DNA from: Gemmatimonadota bacterium
GTDB taxonomy: Bacteria > Gemmatimonadota > Gemmatimonadetes > Gemmatimonadales > GWC2-71-9
NCBI GenBank assembly: GCA_003221985.1
Contig: QHUQ01000124.1
Location: forward strand, 1-24,829
Reading direction: 5' to 3'
DNA: 24,829 bases
The notes below the pieces were generated by a model that saw nothing but the letters and a program-made list of their open reading frames with translations, was not told the origin of the DNA and did no database searches. Position numbers and translations under genes: made by a program. Positions 24,683 through 24,829 of this stretch are shown here, one piece after another. Each line of letters opens with the position of its first letter. Positions within the stretch are counted from its first letter, which is position 1.

Positions 24683-24829
24683 ATGCTCCACAAGTGTGTG
24701 AAGACGTTGTTCGTCGTTTGCGTCGCGGCCGCCACACCGGCGCTCGCGCAGGATGTGACGCTGCGCGGCACGGTGACGGACGATCGCGGTGACGTCGTCC
24801 AGGTCGCGTACGTGCAGATCCCGGAGCTC
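24683..24829 (+). CDS. Secreted CarboxypepD_reg protein, probably a SusC-type TonB receptor (3' end outside window)
   Basis: Only the first 49 residues are visible. The ATG at 24683 follows AGGGAG at 6-nt spacing. A signal peptide (MLHKCVKTLFVVCVAAATPALA) precedes QDVTLRGTVTDDRGDVVQVA, the start of a carboxypeptidase regulatory-like domain as found at the N-terminus of SusC receptors. The divergent plug-only gene repeats the layout at 11941-15954, which supports a SusC-type receptor, but a plug-only or carboxypeptidase-like protein cannot be excluded. Confidence 0.65.
   Translation, partial: MLHKCVKTLFVVCVAAATPALAQDVTLRGTVTDDRGDVVQVAYVQIPEL

Overview
The window looks like a piece of a GC-rich, diderm, soil- or sediment-type bacterial chromosome, most probably from the Gemmatimonadota. 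This is inference from gene content: SusC/SusD-type outer membrane uptake genes together with WaaA and an Mla system (so an outer membrane with LPS), small secreted proteins that consist only of a TonB-receptor plug, an F1 cluster with a short epsilon subunit, and many palindromic or 7-bp tandem intergenic repeats. No 16S rRNA or other decisive marker is present.

Positions 1-4365 run rightwards. They hold the 3' end of a sigma-70 factor, an mlaE-mlaF-mlaD lipid-transport operon coupled by GTGA overlaps, and a Nudix hydrolase overlapping an AraC-type HTH protein by ATGA. A near-perfect Rex/CRP-type operator (4448-4465) then sits on the likely promoter of the F1 ATP synthase cluster atpA-atpG-atpD-atpC (4485-8588). 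The F0 genes and the delta subunit gene are not adjacent.

Positions 8590-11940 hold four consecutive single-gene units for secreted, probably beta-barrel outer membrane proteins. Three of them have a matching TTGAC-N17 promoter layout, and strong hairpins lie between several of them. A small Bor-like lipoprotein gene follows and ends exactly where a leftward gene ends.

Positions 11941-18138 form a SusC/SusD-type uptake locus. A leftward plug-only secreted protein diverges from a SusC-type TonB-dependent receptor, which is broken by a frameshift near 15200. A SusD-like lipoprotein carrying an unusual insert of two tandem beta-type modules follows.

Positions 18088-24455 are leftward: a second plug-only protein, a DsbA-like thiol oxidoreductase, WaaA (Kdo transferase) and a very large FG-GAP/ASPIC-UnbV lipoprotein. 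They are tightly packed and partly translationally coupled, so probably one operon. The second plug-only gene again diverges from the start of a secreted CarboxypepD_reg-type receptor gene that runs off the right edge. The repeated layout 'plug-only protein facing away from a SusC-type receptor' is the most interesting pattern in the window.
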